This document shows, piece by piece, positions 42,848-52,207 of a stretch of 64,000 nucleotides of DNA. Below the pieces are notes generated by a model that was not told the DNA's origin, did not search any database, and worked only from the letters and a program-made list of their open reading frames with translations. Every line of letters begins with the position of its first letter. The stretch's first letter is position 1. The position numbers and the translations under genes were made by a program. Source of the stretch: JABFRG01 sp038210445 (GTDB taxonomy: Bacteria; Myxococcota_A; Polyangia; Polyangiales; Polyangiaceae); contig JBBQWQ010000001.1 in assembly GCA_038210445.1 (NCBI GenBank), forward strand, positions 1 to 64,000. Direction: 5' to 3'.

Positions 42848-43816
42848 TCACTCCGCGGTGAAGCGCAGACCGCCCAGGCCCACTGCATCCTTCTTGAAGG
42901 CGTCGAACACGATGCCCGATTTGCCCATGGAAATGTGGGTCCGAACGGCGTTCACCGGCGAGAAGTCGAAGACCCGGTGGCGCGCGCCGTTGACCGGAAT
43001 GGTGTTGAGCAAGAAGGTCTCCGCGAGCGCGTTCGCCTCCGCGTTCTTCATGAACACCGAGACCGGCACCGGCGCTCCGGTGCTGCTCGAGCGCAAGAGC
43101 GAGAGGCAGCCTTGGGTCCGCGCCTGGCCATACACGTGATAGGTCGCGGCTTTGGCGTCGCAGTCTTCTGCGAAGACGTCGGTGCCGTCCTTCATTCCGG
43201 TCTCCACCGGGTCTACCAGACCTACCCACGTTACCTTGGCGCCCAGTCCGTAGCCGCAGGCACCGGCCAGAATGCGAAAGGCGGCCGCGTGGGCCAGCAC
43301 CGCGCCGCGACTGTACCCCACCAGGAACACCTTCTTGGCGGTGGGCTGGCGCACGACTTTGCACACCGGGCTCTCGATGCCGGCGCCGAGCGCGGCGTTC
43401 ATCACGAACGATGCGCCCGAGTCCGAGAAGCGCGTATCGGTCGGTCCCTCCGGTGGTCCGTTGAAGTAGAGGGCGCGCACCTGGTCCTGGTCGTCGCTTC
43501 GCGTGTACGACAGGTAGGCCCAGCTCGCCTGCGTCTGGGCGCCCGCGCTCCGTGCGCTCTCCGCGTGCGAGCTCTTGAGCAGGTACTTCCCGGTGGTGAC
43601 CACCTGCTTGAACGTGCGCGCCACGATGGTCTCCGAGGGCTCCCCCAGGTAGTTCCCGGTGCCGTCGAAGGCGATGAGCACCGTGCCCTGCGGCGTCACG
43701 TCCGACCGCACGTCGTCCTCGCTTTCCCCGGCGCCACCCGGCTCGTCGGCGCCCGAGCACGCCGTGAGTGCCACCACCGAGAGCGCGAAGACCGATCGAA
43801 GCAGGAGAGGACGCAT
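42848..43816 (-). CDS. DUF2235/Tle1-like alpha/beta hydrolase lipoprotein
   Basis: 322 residues. Lipobox LTAC-SGA, then 'ESEDDVRSDVTPQG'. The hydrolase part begins 'VLIAFDGTGNYLGE', and the nucleophile elbow is 'VFLVGYSRGAVLAHAAA'. Asp in 'WVGLVDPVE' and His in 'RTHISMG' can complete the triad. DUF2235 proteins include Tle1 type VI phospholipase effectors, but this one carries its own export signal and no VgrG/Hcp gene is nearby. It may be a periplasmic or surface lipase. It is divergent from cassette B. Confidence 0.78.
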   Translation of the reverse strand: MRPLLLRSVFALSVVALTACSGADEPGGAGESEDDVRSDVTPQGTVLIAFDGTGNYLGEPSETIVARTFKQVVTTGKYLLKSSHAESARSAGAQTQASWAYLSYTRSDDQDQVRALYFNGPPEGPTDTRFSDSGASFVMNAALGAGIESPVCKVVRQPTAKKVFLVGYSRGAVLAHAAAFRILAGACGYGLGAKVTWVGLVDPVETGMKDGTDVFAEDCDAKAATYHVYGQARTQGCLSLLRSSSTGAPVPVSVFMKNAEANALAETFLLNTIPVNGARHRVFDFSPVNAVRTHISMGKSGIVFDAFKKDAVGLGGLRFTAE

Positions 43817-43945
43817 GGTTCACTTCCGGTGAGAGCCCACCATCGGGCGCAGGAACACCTCCGCAATGCCCATGCCTGCGTCTGCCGGCTCAACGCCTCG
43901 CAACCGATCGCTTGGCAAACCCGCAGAGGGCAGGGCCGCTACCCG

Positions 43946-43964
43946 GTGAGAACCGAAGCTTCCC
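43946..43964 (+). promoter_or_regulatory. GTGAGAA-N7-TTCCC box (copy 8)
   Basis: Reads GTGAGAACCGAAGCTTCCC. It lies in the divergent region between 43816 and 44037, 73 bp upstream of the FHA-AAA+ start and 130 bp from the hydrolase start. Confidence 0.6.
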
Positions 43965-44036
43965 ACCCACCCGATCCACCCACGGATCCACCGCCGAGGC
44001 TCGCTTTCCGCGGGCCTGGTGTACCTTGGTGGGAGC

Positions 44037-45323
<1,287 letters not shown>

Positions 45324-45335
45324 CCTTGAGAGTGC

Positions 45336-46487
45336 ATGCGCGCGCGTTCGGTATTCCTTGGCGCCCTCGGCATGGGCGCAGCGGCGGCGACGACCATCGC
45401 CAGCTGCAGCCTCGTCACGAGCTACGACTGCTTGAGCGAGCCCTGTAGCCGGGGCGATGCCGCGACCAGCACCGAAGCAGGTGTAGGATGCACGTTGCGG
45501 GTGCCGCCGCCCCGGCCCTCGGGCGGCGTCATCGAGACCGACAAGCGCATCGTCCTGGCCATGAACGTGGCGCGCATCGACCTCGTGCCCACCGACGCCG
45601 GCGCGAGCAACGTCGGCTTCGATCTCGACGGCCTCTGTACGTGCCAGCCCGCCCAGCGACCCGACCCCGGCTCGTGCGTCAACGCGCGCACCACCGAGCC
45701 CGCCTGCGACGGCCCGGGCGGTATCGATCGCCAGTCGACTCGCCTCTCGAACACATTCTCGCGCATCTTCGGGGACCGCAACCTGCAAGAGGGCCTCGAC
45801 CAGGGCAGCTTCAGCTTGCTCATCCAGCTTACCGGCTACGACGAGAGCCAGAACGACGGCTTGGTCGGCGTCTCCCTTTTCAACGGTGTCGGACTGCACG
45901 CACCCGATGGCGGCACGTCCGACGGCGGGGCGCCCACCTTCGATGGCGGCGACGACTGGATTCTCGACTCCACCTCGGTGGTCGGCGGCCTAGAGCGCGA
46001 GTTCGTGGCCAGCGCGCGCGACGACGCAGCCTACGTGACCGGCGGCCGCCTTTATGCGCGGGTGCGGAGCTTCACCATGCGCTTCCGGGTGGCCTTCGTA
46101 GTGGGCGCGCAAACGCTATCGTCCACCCTCGACTTCGACCTCGACGATCTCATCCTTTCGGGCGATCTGACGCCGCTCGGCAACGGCGCCTTCAAGCTGG
46201 AGCGGGCGGAGCTGGCCGCGCGGTTTCCCATGCGGTCGGCGCTCGCCCTCGCGTCGCGCGCGGGCGCGTGTCGCGGCACCAAGAGCTACGAAGACACCCG
46301 CGAGAGCCTCTGCGCGTTGGCCGACCTGGCCGGGGAACGGCGCGCCGACGCCGCCGCGCCCTGCGATGCCATGTCTTTCGTGCTCGGGCTCTCCGCGGTG
46401 CCCGCTCGCTACCGAGGCACCGCGCAAGCGCCGCCCTCGTTCGCCTTGTGCGCCGACGATGGTGGCGCCGACGACTGCGTTCGTTGA
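45336..46487 (+). CDS. Cassette B lipoprotein, paralogue of the protein at 17889
   Basis: 383 residues. Lipobox IASC-SLV is followed by 'TSYDCLSEPCSRGDA'. It shares with the 17889 protein 'GCTLRVPPPRPSGG', 'GFDLDGLCTC', 'RPDPGSC', 'GGIDRQSTRL', 'LLIQLTGYD', 'CDAMSFVLGL' and 'GGADDCVR'. These conserved islands are spread over the full length, so the pair arose by gene duplication. The function is unknown. It is 12 bp downstream of the FHA-AAA+ gene, and its stop is one base from the stop of the convergent PEGA-like gene. Confidence 0.76.
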   Translation: MRARSVFLGALGMGAAAATTIASCSLVTSYDCLSEPCSRGDAATSTEAGVGCTLRVPPPRPSGGVIETDKRIVLAMNVARIDLVPTDAGASNVGFDLDGLCTCQPAQRPDPGSCVNARTTEPACDGPGGIDRQSTRLSNTFSRIFGDRNLQEGLDQGSFSLLIQLTGYDESQNDGLVGVSLFNGVGLHAPDGGTSDGGAPTFDGGDDWILDSTSVVGGLEREFVASARDDAAYVTGGRLYARVRSFTMRFRVAFVVGAQTLSSTLDFDLDDLILSGDLTPLGNGAFKLERAELAARFPMRSALALASRAGACRGTKSYEDTRESLCALADLAGERRADAAAPCDAMSFVLGLSAVPARYRGTAQAPPSFALCADDGGADDCVR

Positions 46488-46488
46488 A

Positions 46489-47337
46489 TCAGAACGAGAA
46501 CGAGAACGGCGTGCGCGCCCCTGCGCGCTCTTGCTTCGCGGCGTGGGTCGGCGGCCGCACCAAAAAGTAGATGCCGAGGCCCAGGGCGACCACACCGGTC
46601 ACCACCAAAACGTCGCCCACCACCAGCTTGGTCTGCGAAGCCCGGGTCGAGCTCTCGGCGCAGGTGCCGGTTTGACCGCACGACGAGGCCAGCGCGTCGT
46701 GCTCCGACCGGCCGAGCCCCCACAGCACGCCGCCGGCGCCGCCCAGCGCCACGCCGCCCAGCGCGAGCGTCCACCCGGGCCAGCGAACGGGCGTGACCCA
46801 CGGAGCAGGCTGCGTTGGCACAGCACCCGCCTTTGCGCGAGCCGGCGCAGGGGCCATGGTGAGCTTCACCAGCTTTCGCTTCTCGCCCTGTACTGCCACG
46901 AAGGTGGTCGACGTGGTGGCGCCTCCAACCTCGGCCTCGAGCTTGTGCGGGCCAGGGTCGAGGCGGATGGGCAGCCCATCGAACGGGTGAATCGGGCGCC
47001 CGTCGAGGCGCACGTCGCCGCTGGTCAGCTCCTCGCCTTCGGCACGCGCCAGGCGCACCACCAGCGTGGGCAGGGCCTCGTCGGTCTGCTCCAGCCAGCG
47101 AATGCAGTCGGTTTGCACGCGCCGCGGACACGCCGACTGCGCACACGATACGAAGCGCTCGCGGGCGTCGAGGAGCTTGCCCGACGTTTGCAGCCGCTGC
47201 CCGTCTTCGGCGGCGCTGGCGCACTGTTCGCTGCGCGCTGTGGGCGGGGCGGCCGCACGGGAGCTCGACGCCGCGAGCGCCAGCCCGAGGGCGAAGCAGG
47301 AGACCACCCAGCGCTTATTAATGTATACTACAGGCAT
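46489..47337 (-). CDS. Cassette B PEGA-like periplasmic protein with two C-terminal membrane helices
   Basis: 282 residues from ATG 47337, overlapping the kinase gene by 10 bp. Signal peptide, then 'GKLLDARERFVSCAQSACPRR' and 'DCIRWLEQTDEALPTLVVR', then the PEGA-type 'IHPFDGLPIRLDPGPHKLEAEV' and 'TFVAVQGEKRKLVKL'. Helices 'GWTLALGGVALGGAGGVLWGL' and 'LVVGDVLVVTGVVALGLGIYFLV' span the membrane, giving a periplasmic domain with a short cytoplasmic tail rich in basic residues. It is the counterpart of the 19049 protein and is presumed to partner the adjacent kinase. Confidence 0.78.
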   Translation of the reverse strand: MPVVYINKRWVVSCFALGLALAASSSRAAAPPTARSEQCASAAEDGQRLQTSGKLLDARERFVSCAQSACPRRVQTDCIRWLEQTDEALPTLVVRLARAEGEELTSGDVRLDGRPIHPFDGLPIRLDPGPHKLEAEVGGATTSTTFVAVQGEKRKLVKLTMAPAPARAKAGAVPTQPAPWVTPVRWPGWTLALGGVALGGAGGVLWGLGRSEHDALASSCGQTGTCAESSTRASQTKLVVGDVLVVTGVVALGLGIYFLVRPPTHAAKQERAGARTPFSFSF

Positions 47338-48740
47338 TCGCGCCGGTAGATGCGTACGCCCTTGGCGTCGACGGTGTACGGAGGATTGCAGTCCGGGGCC
47401 GGCGGTCGACCGATGGGTCGCGGCGTGCCCGGCGTGGGGCGCGATGGGTGAAGCGGAACGGTCTGCAGCGGCACCTGCAAGGTCGGGGTGGGCGCGCTTC
47501 GGTGCGCCTCCGGATCGTCTAGCGTCAGCGAGGCCGATGTCGCGGGTGGGAGCGGCGACGCCGTGCTGGTTGAGGTGACCGAGGCGGCGCGGGGGGCCGC
47601 GGGAACGGGCTTGTGCAACGCCGACCACGCGACGCCGGCGACGATGCCCAGCAGCGCCAGCATGAACATCACCGCAGAGACCGCCCGCCAGGGTTGCCGC
47701 GCCGGGGGCGGCATGGAGAACACCAGGGTGTCCGCGGGCACCTGCGAGCCTGGGAGCCGAACCGATTCGCCGGCTGGCGCCGGCCAGCTTGCCAGCGCCG
47801 TGCGCGCGTCGGCTTCGTCGGCCTCGAGCGTTGCCATTCGCCGAGCGATGGAAGCACCAGCGCGTTCGTGGAGCCACTCCGCCACCCGCGCGGGGCTCGC
47901 CGGGGCCTGCGGATCGAGCGCGGCCACCAGCGCGTCGCGCATCTCGAGTGCGGTCGCAAAGCGCGCCGCGGACTTACGCGAGAGCGCGCGCATCACCGCG
48001 CTGTCGAGCGCTGCGGGCAGCGCGGGGCACACCGAGCTCGGCGTGGGAATCGGATGGGAGATCAGCTGGGCGAGGATCGTCGCCTCGTGCTCCGCATCGA
48101 AGAGCCGGGTGCCGGTGAGCAGTTCCCACAGCACGACGCCGAGCGAGAACAAATCGCTCCGGCGTGAGGTCTCGCCGCCGGCCTGCTCGGGTGCCATGTA
48201 GCGGAACTTGCCTTTGACCATTCCGGTGGCTGTCACCTGACTGCGGCCCACCGCCTTGGCGATGCCGAAGTCGGTGATGCGCGCGACGCCGTCGACGCCC
48301 ACCAACACGTTGTCGGGCGCCACGTCGCGGTGCACCAGCTCCAGCGGCGCGCCATCGGGCGTGCGGGCCTCGTGGGCCGCGTGCAGCCCCGCCAGCACGT
48401 CGCACGCGATGGCCACCGCGACGTCGGCCGGGACCGGCGCCGACGATGCCTTGCGCAGCCCCGAAAGCGACTCGCCGTGGACGTAGTCCATGATGGCGTA
48501 CACCGCGCCACCTTCGCGCACCAGATCTCGGAGCGGCACCGCGTTGGGGTGCCGGATGGCAGCGCCGAACTTCACCTCGTCGGTGAGCATCGCGGCGAAG
48601 GTAGGGTCTTCTGCCAAGAACTCGTGCAGTCGCTTGGCCGCCACGCGCTTGCCCGAGCGCATGTCGGTTGCCACGAACACCACCGAGGTGCCGCCGCGGC
48701 CGATCTCCCGATGGATCTCATAGCTTCCCACGCGGCCCAT
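47328..48740 (-). CDS. Cassette B Ser/Thr kinase with extracytoplasmic CNPPYTVD tail
   Basis: 470 residues from ATG 48740 (GGAG upstream). The kinase domain is complete: 'IGRGGTSVVF', 'VAAKRLHEFLAEDP', 'LVHRDVAPDNVLV', 'ITDFGIAK', 'YMAPEQAGG'. One membrane helix ('VSAVMFMLALLGIVAGVAW') is followed by a Ser/Thr/Pro linker and the tail 'CNPPYTVD', 'GVRIYR', 'EC'. Close paralogue of the 19870 kinase. The PEGA-like gene overlaps its 3' end. A GTGAGAA box lies 126 bp upstream. Confidence 0.9.
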   Translation of the reverse strand: MGRVGSYEIHREIGRGGTSVVFVATDMRSGKRVAAKRLHEFLAEDPTFAAMLTDEVKFGAAIRHPNAVPLRDLVREGGAVYAIMDYVHGESLSGLRKASSAPVPADVAVAIACDVLAGLHAAHEARTPDGAPLELVHRDVAPDNVLVGVDGVARITDFGIAKAVGRSQVTATGMVKGKFRYMAPEQAGGETSRRSDLFSLGVVLWELLTGTRLFDAEHEATILAQLISHPIPTPSSVCPALPAALDSAVMRALSRKSAARFATALEMRDALVAALDPQAPASPARVAEWLHERAGASIARRMATLEADEADARTALASWPAPAGESVRLPGSQVPADTLVFSMPPPARQPWRAVSAVMFMLALLGIVAGVAWSALHKPVPAAPRAASVTSTSTASPLPPATSASLTLDDPEAHRSAPTPTLQVPLQTVPLHPSRPTPGTPRPIGRPPAPDCNPPYTVDAKGVRIYRRECL

Positions 48741-48865
48741 TTGCGTCTCCCGAGTTTAGCCGACGTTCCCTCCCGCGCGAGGTCAAACGTGGCGTCCCGA
48801 GGCACGCAGTGACAGAATTGGGCGACGTTTGACGCATTCGTGGCAGCGCCTGGCGCGCGGGTGGA

Positions 48866-48884
48866 GTGAGAAGCGCCGCTTCCC
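48866..48884 (+). promoter_or_regulatory. GTGAGAA-N7-TTCCC box (copy 9)
   Basis: Reads GTGAGAAGCGCCGCTTCCC, with the perfect inverted repeat GAAGC-GCC-GCTTC. It is in the divergent region between the kinase start at 48740 and the SH3-hydrolase start at 49002. Confidence 0.6.
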
Positions 48885-49001
48885 GGCCTTTCGACCACGG
48901 ACTGCGGTGGCTCGCCCTCGTACGCGGCTCCGCGATTCGGCCGCCTTTTATCAATCCGTGCGCCCGCGCCGCGTGGCATGCACCGTGCTGCTCGTCGAAG
49001 T

Positions 49002-49817
49002 ATGAAAACTCTCTCTCCTCGCTCGTGGATGGGCGCGCTCGGCATCACGGTCCTCGTTGCAGCTTGCGCGGCGCCCACCGGCGACGCTGCGAGCGAGAGC
49101 GACGGCCAAGAGGTGTCTTCCGATCTCACCGGAGGCTTCGCGGTCGGCACGCGCTACGTCACCACCGCCGACGTGAATTTGCGGAGCGGTCCCGCCACCA
49201 CCAACGCGGTCCTTCGCATCATCCCCGCCGGCTCCGTCGTGCTCTCGGCCTCGGCGCAGCCGCGGGGCGTTTGGTACGGCGTCTCCTTCGAGGGCGCCAC
49301 CGGCTGGGTGCACGGCGCCTACTTGCAGCGCGACACGGGCACGGGTACGGGCACCGGCGCCGGTACTGTCTCCGCCGCGGGGCAGGCCCAGATGCGCGAC
49401 GTCCTCGCCTATGCGCGGAGCCACAACAGTGGCGCGTCGCGGGGCCGCTGCTTCGAGTACGTCTGGCGCTATCTCGCCGCTTCGGGCTACGGGCTCATCA
49501 ACGATCCCGGTGACGCGCCCGACATGCCCAGCGCCTACGCGCGCAACTTTGCCGAGTACATGAACGAGAACGGCAACGCCGCCCGCTGGGGTTTGCAGCG
49601 GCTGGCCATCACCAACCCGTACGACGCCCCGGTGGGCGCCGTGGTGGTCGTCGCTGCCGGCTCTCCCGGCACTGCGCACCCCACCGCCGGCGACATCTCG
49701 CTGGCCGCCGGCGGCGGCATCTTCATCAACGACGGGCCCGCCATGGGCTACGGCGGATCGCGCGCCGCGTTCACGTCGGGCGGGGGCCGCGTGCTCGGCA
49801 TCTACGTTCCCCGCTGA
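49002..49817 (+). CDS. SH3-domain lipoprotein with CHAP/NlpC-like hydrolase domain
   Basis: 271 residues from ATG 49002. Lipobox VAAC-AAP, then an acidic segment ending 'SSDLTGG'. The SH3 domain (~50-112) has 'TTADVNLRSGPATT' and 'WYGVSFEGATGWVHGAYLQ'. A Gly/Thr repeat linker leads to a cysteine hydrolase region with 'SRGRCFEYVWRYL' (Cys) and 'VVVVAAGSPGTAHPTAGDIS' (His), consistent with a CHAP or NlpC/P60 peptidoglycan amidase/endopeptidase. Third member of the SH3-hydrolase group. Its 3' end overlaps the convergent dabA end by 16 bp. Confidence 0.75.
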   Translation: MKTLSPRSWMGALGITVLVAACAAPTGDAASESDGQEVSSDLTGGFAVGTRYVTTADVNLRSGPATTNAVLRIIPAGSVVLSASAQPRGVWYGVSFEGATGWVHGAYLQRDTGTGTGTGAGTVSAAGQAQMRDVLAYARSHNSGASRGRCFEYVWRYLAASGYGLINDPGDAPDMPSAYARNFAEYMNENGNAARWGLQRLAITNPYDAPVGAVVVVAAGSPGTAHPTAGDISLAAGGGIFINDGPAMGYGGSRAAFTSGGGRVLGIYVPR

Positions 49818-52207
49818 GCGACGCGCGTTAGGGCGCCGCTCGGGGCGATGCGGAACAGGAATAGCCACTCGTTGCCCACCAGGTTGCGCACCAAGGCGTG
49901 CCGGGCGAGCACCCCGCGAATGGCCTCTTCGGGCGCCTCGATGAGCACGCTCAAGCGCAGCGGCACATGCACCCAGTCGCGGCCGTCGTGCAGCGACTGC
50001 ATCGGAAGCCCGATGCGGAGATCGCCGCTGGCGCCCTCGAATACCCCAATACGCCCGCCCACCACGTTGTGCAGCACCTTGTTGCCGCTGCCGTAGCGCA
50101 GGTTGTCGACGGTCGAGGCGTAGTACTGCATGTTGATCCAGTGGGTGACGATCATGGGGGCGGTCATGATCGCCTCCAGCACCTGGAAGCCTTCGTCCGC
50201 TTCCCAGGCGTAATCGTGCAGGAACGCGCGGCCATCCAAGTTCACGCCCCGCGTGCGCGCCCGCGGCGCCACCACGAAGGCGGCGTTCCTCGCCAGGCCC
50301 CACTCCGGTCGCACCTCGGACCAGTCGCGGGCGCGCTTTCGAACGTCGGCCTCTTCCTTGGCGGTCATTCCCATCGAGGGGGCGCGTTCCTTTCGCGTGA
50401 GAGCGCCGGCGCGGGCGAGGCGCTCGCGAAAGATCTGGAGCTCGGCTCGATGCGAGAAAGGCGCCAGGTCTTCGTCGAACAAGGTGACGTCGTCGGTGGT
50501 GGTGTCGTGGAGACCCGGCACGAACCACGTCGTGCTCGGTATCTCGATTCCCCGCGGCGCCAGGGCGGCGCGCACCGCCTCGTCGTTCAAGAGCGCAGCC
50601 AGTGTGCGGGCGTTGATCTCACCGTCTTGGCCGCCGCATGCTCCGCAGTGCAAGCCTGCCACGAGCGGGTTGTTCGCCGCGCTGGCGCCGTGGCCCACGA
50701 GAGCGACCAGGCGGGGAAAGCTCGCGATCATGCTCATCCCGCGCAGCACGCCTGCTGCCAGGTCTGTGCGCCGCTGCACGTCGGTTTCGACGAGCCGCGG
50801 ACGAAGGTCGGAGCTGGGCTCCGGGCGCGCCGGGTCTCGCGCGGCGCGGCGAAGGCCCAGGCCATCGGCGAGCAACGAAGGCAAGGCCGCGATGCCTGCC
50901 ATTTCCACGAACGGCAAGCTCGAGATCGCGCCGCGGGCGAGGCTCCCCAGGGCGCCCGCCACATCTGCCGAGCGCTCTTTCTCCACGGTCGCCGCGTCGG
51001 CCCAGGCGCCCGTCTCGCGCACCCGGAGCGAGGGCGCCAGCAGGCCTGGGAGCTGCCGCCGCGCCGGGCCCACCAGTGGCTCGTAGGCGAGCGAGAGCCC
51101 AAAAAAGCCGGCGAAGCCCGCGGTTTCCAAATCGTCGCCGGTGCTCTCCAGCGCCCGCCGAAACCGCTCCGATCGGACGTCAATGCAGAATACAGCCTTT
51201 GCGCTGGGCGCCGTGGCAACCGCCTTCGGGCGCTCTGCGCTCAGGGCCGCCGTGAGCTCTTCCTGATAGGCGATCTCCATGCTGCGCTGAAGGAGCCAGT
51301 CGGGCTTTTGCACCTGGGCCGCTGTTTGGGCCTCGCTCTCCGCCTCGCGCACCCACGCTTCGCGCGCGGTCGCCCAGGCGCGCATCAAGACTTCGTCGCG
51401 CCCAAAGAGCAGGCGTTCCCAGGCGAGCCTGGCGGCCAGCAGGTGCACGATCTCGGCGTCGTCGCCGCCCTCGAGCCGCGCTTCCCAGCGCCGAAACGCG
51501 CAGGCCGCGGCCCATCCGCCCATGCTCATAAGGAGCGCCGTCAGGTAGGCCGTGCGCAACGACGGCGGCAGGTCCAGGGTCGCGCAGGTGGTGTCGATGA
51601 GATCGTGAGGGTCGTTCGGAAGCCAAGACACCGCGGCGCCGAAGTCTCGAAAGTCCATGATCAGCCGCGGGCTCGCGTCGCGCGTTGCAAGGCCTCGCCA
51701 CACGCCAAACAAGCCTCCCTCGCGCGAGGGGCCGTAGCTCGCCTGGCCTTCATCGAAGTAGGCCGCGCATGCCTGGCTCAGGTGCCGCGTCACGAACGAC
51801 GTCCAGGTGGTGGTGGCGGCGCCGCCGCGGTCGCCCCGCATCGCGTCCGCCAGGTCGGTTATCAGCGGGCGCCGGCGCGGTCGCAGCGAGCTCCCTTCGA
51901 GCGCTCGTACCACGTCGTCGGCGTCTACCGCTTCTCCGCTCTCTGCGATGGCCTGGCGCAAATGTCGGGGCCCGAATGCGCCCTTTTGCCACTGGGATCG
52001 GTAAAAGGCGCGGGGCATGGTCAGCGCGGTGCCGCCCAGCACGCCCAGCTCCGCCGCCGCGCGCTCCATCGGCGTGCCCACGAAGCCCCAGTAGGGGTTC
52101 ACTGCGATGAGCCGATCGAGCGGCCACGCGGGCGCAATGCGCGCGCACGCCTCGTTCACTGCAGCGTGGATGCTGGACTCCCCCTTCGCCGTCTCGCTTT
52201 CGTTCAC
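49802..52207 (-). CDS. dabA: DabA, zinc subunit of the DAB inorganic carbon accumulation complex (DUF2309)
   Basis: 801 residues from GTG 52207, overlapping the dabB stop (GTGA). DabA is a carbonic-anhydrase-like protein that works with the membrane subunit DabB to convert CO2 to bicarbonate vectorially. The expected zinc site is present: C341 and D343 in 'FCIDVRSERF', H506 in 'GHGASAANNP', and C521 in 'LHCGACGGQDGE', at spacing close to that of the Halothiobacillus protein. 'LDRLIAVNPYWG' near the N-terminus and 'YASTVDNLRYGSGNKVLHN' near the C-terminus are further family hallmarks. It looks intact and functional. Confidence 0.93.
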   Translation of the reverse strand: MNESETAKGESSIHAAVNEACARIAPAWPLDRLIAVNPYWGFVGTPMERAAAELGVLGGTALTMPRAFYRSQWQKGAFGPRHLRQAIAESGEAVDADDVVRALEGSSLRPRRRPLITDLADAMRGDRGGAATTTWTSFVTRHLSQACAAYFDEGQASYGPSREGGLFGVWRGLATRDASPRLIMDFRDFGAAVSWLPNDPHDLIDTTCATLDLPPSLRTAYLTALLMSMGGWAAACAFRRWEARLEGGDDAEIVHLLAARLAWERLLFGRDEVLMRAWATAREAWVREAESEAQTAAQVQKPDWLLQRSMEIAYQEELTAALSAERPKAVATAPSAKAVFCIDVRSERFRRALESTGDDLETAGFAGFFGLSLAYEPLVGPARRQLPGLLAPSLRVRETGAWADAATVEKERSADVAGALGSLARGAISSLPFVEMAGIAALPSLLADGLGLRRAARDPARPEPSSDLRPRLVETDVQRRTDLAAGVLRGMSMIASFPRLVALVGHGASAANNPLVAGLHCGACGGQDGEINARTLAALLNDEAVRAALAPRGIEIPSTTWFVPGLHDTTTDDVTLFDEDLAPFSHRAELQIFRERLARAGALTRKERAPSMGMTAKEEADVRKRARDWSEVRPEWGLARNAAFVVAPRARTRGVNLDGRAFLHDYAWEADEGFQVLEAIMTAPMIVTHWINMQYYASTVDNLRYGSGNKVLHNVVGGRIGVFEGASGDLRIGLPMQSLHDGRDWVHVPLRLSVLIEAPEEAIRGVLARHALVRNLVGNEWLFLFRIAPSGALTRVAQRGT

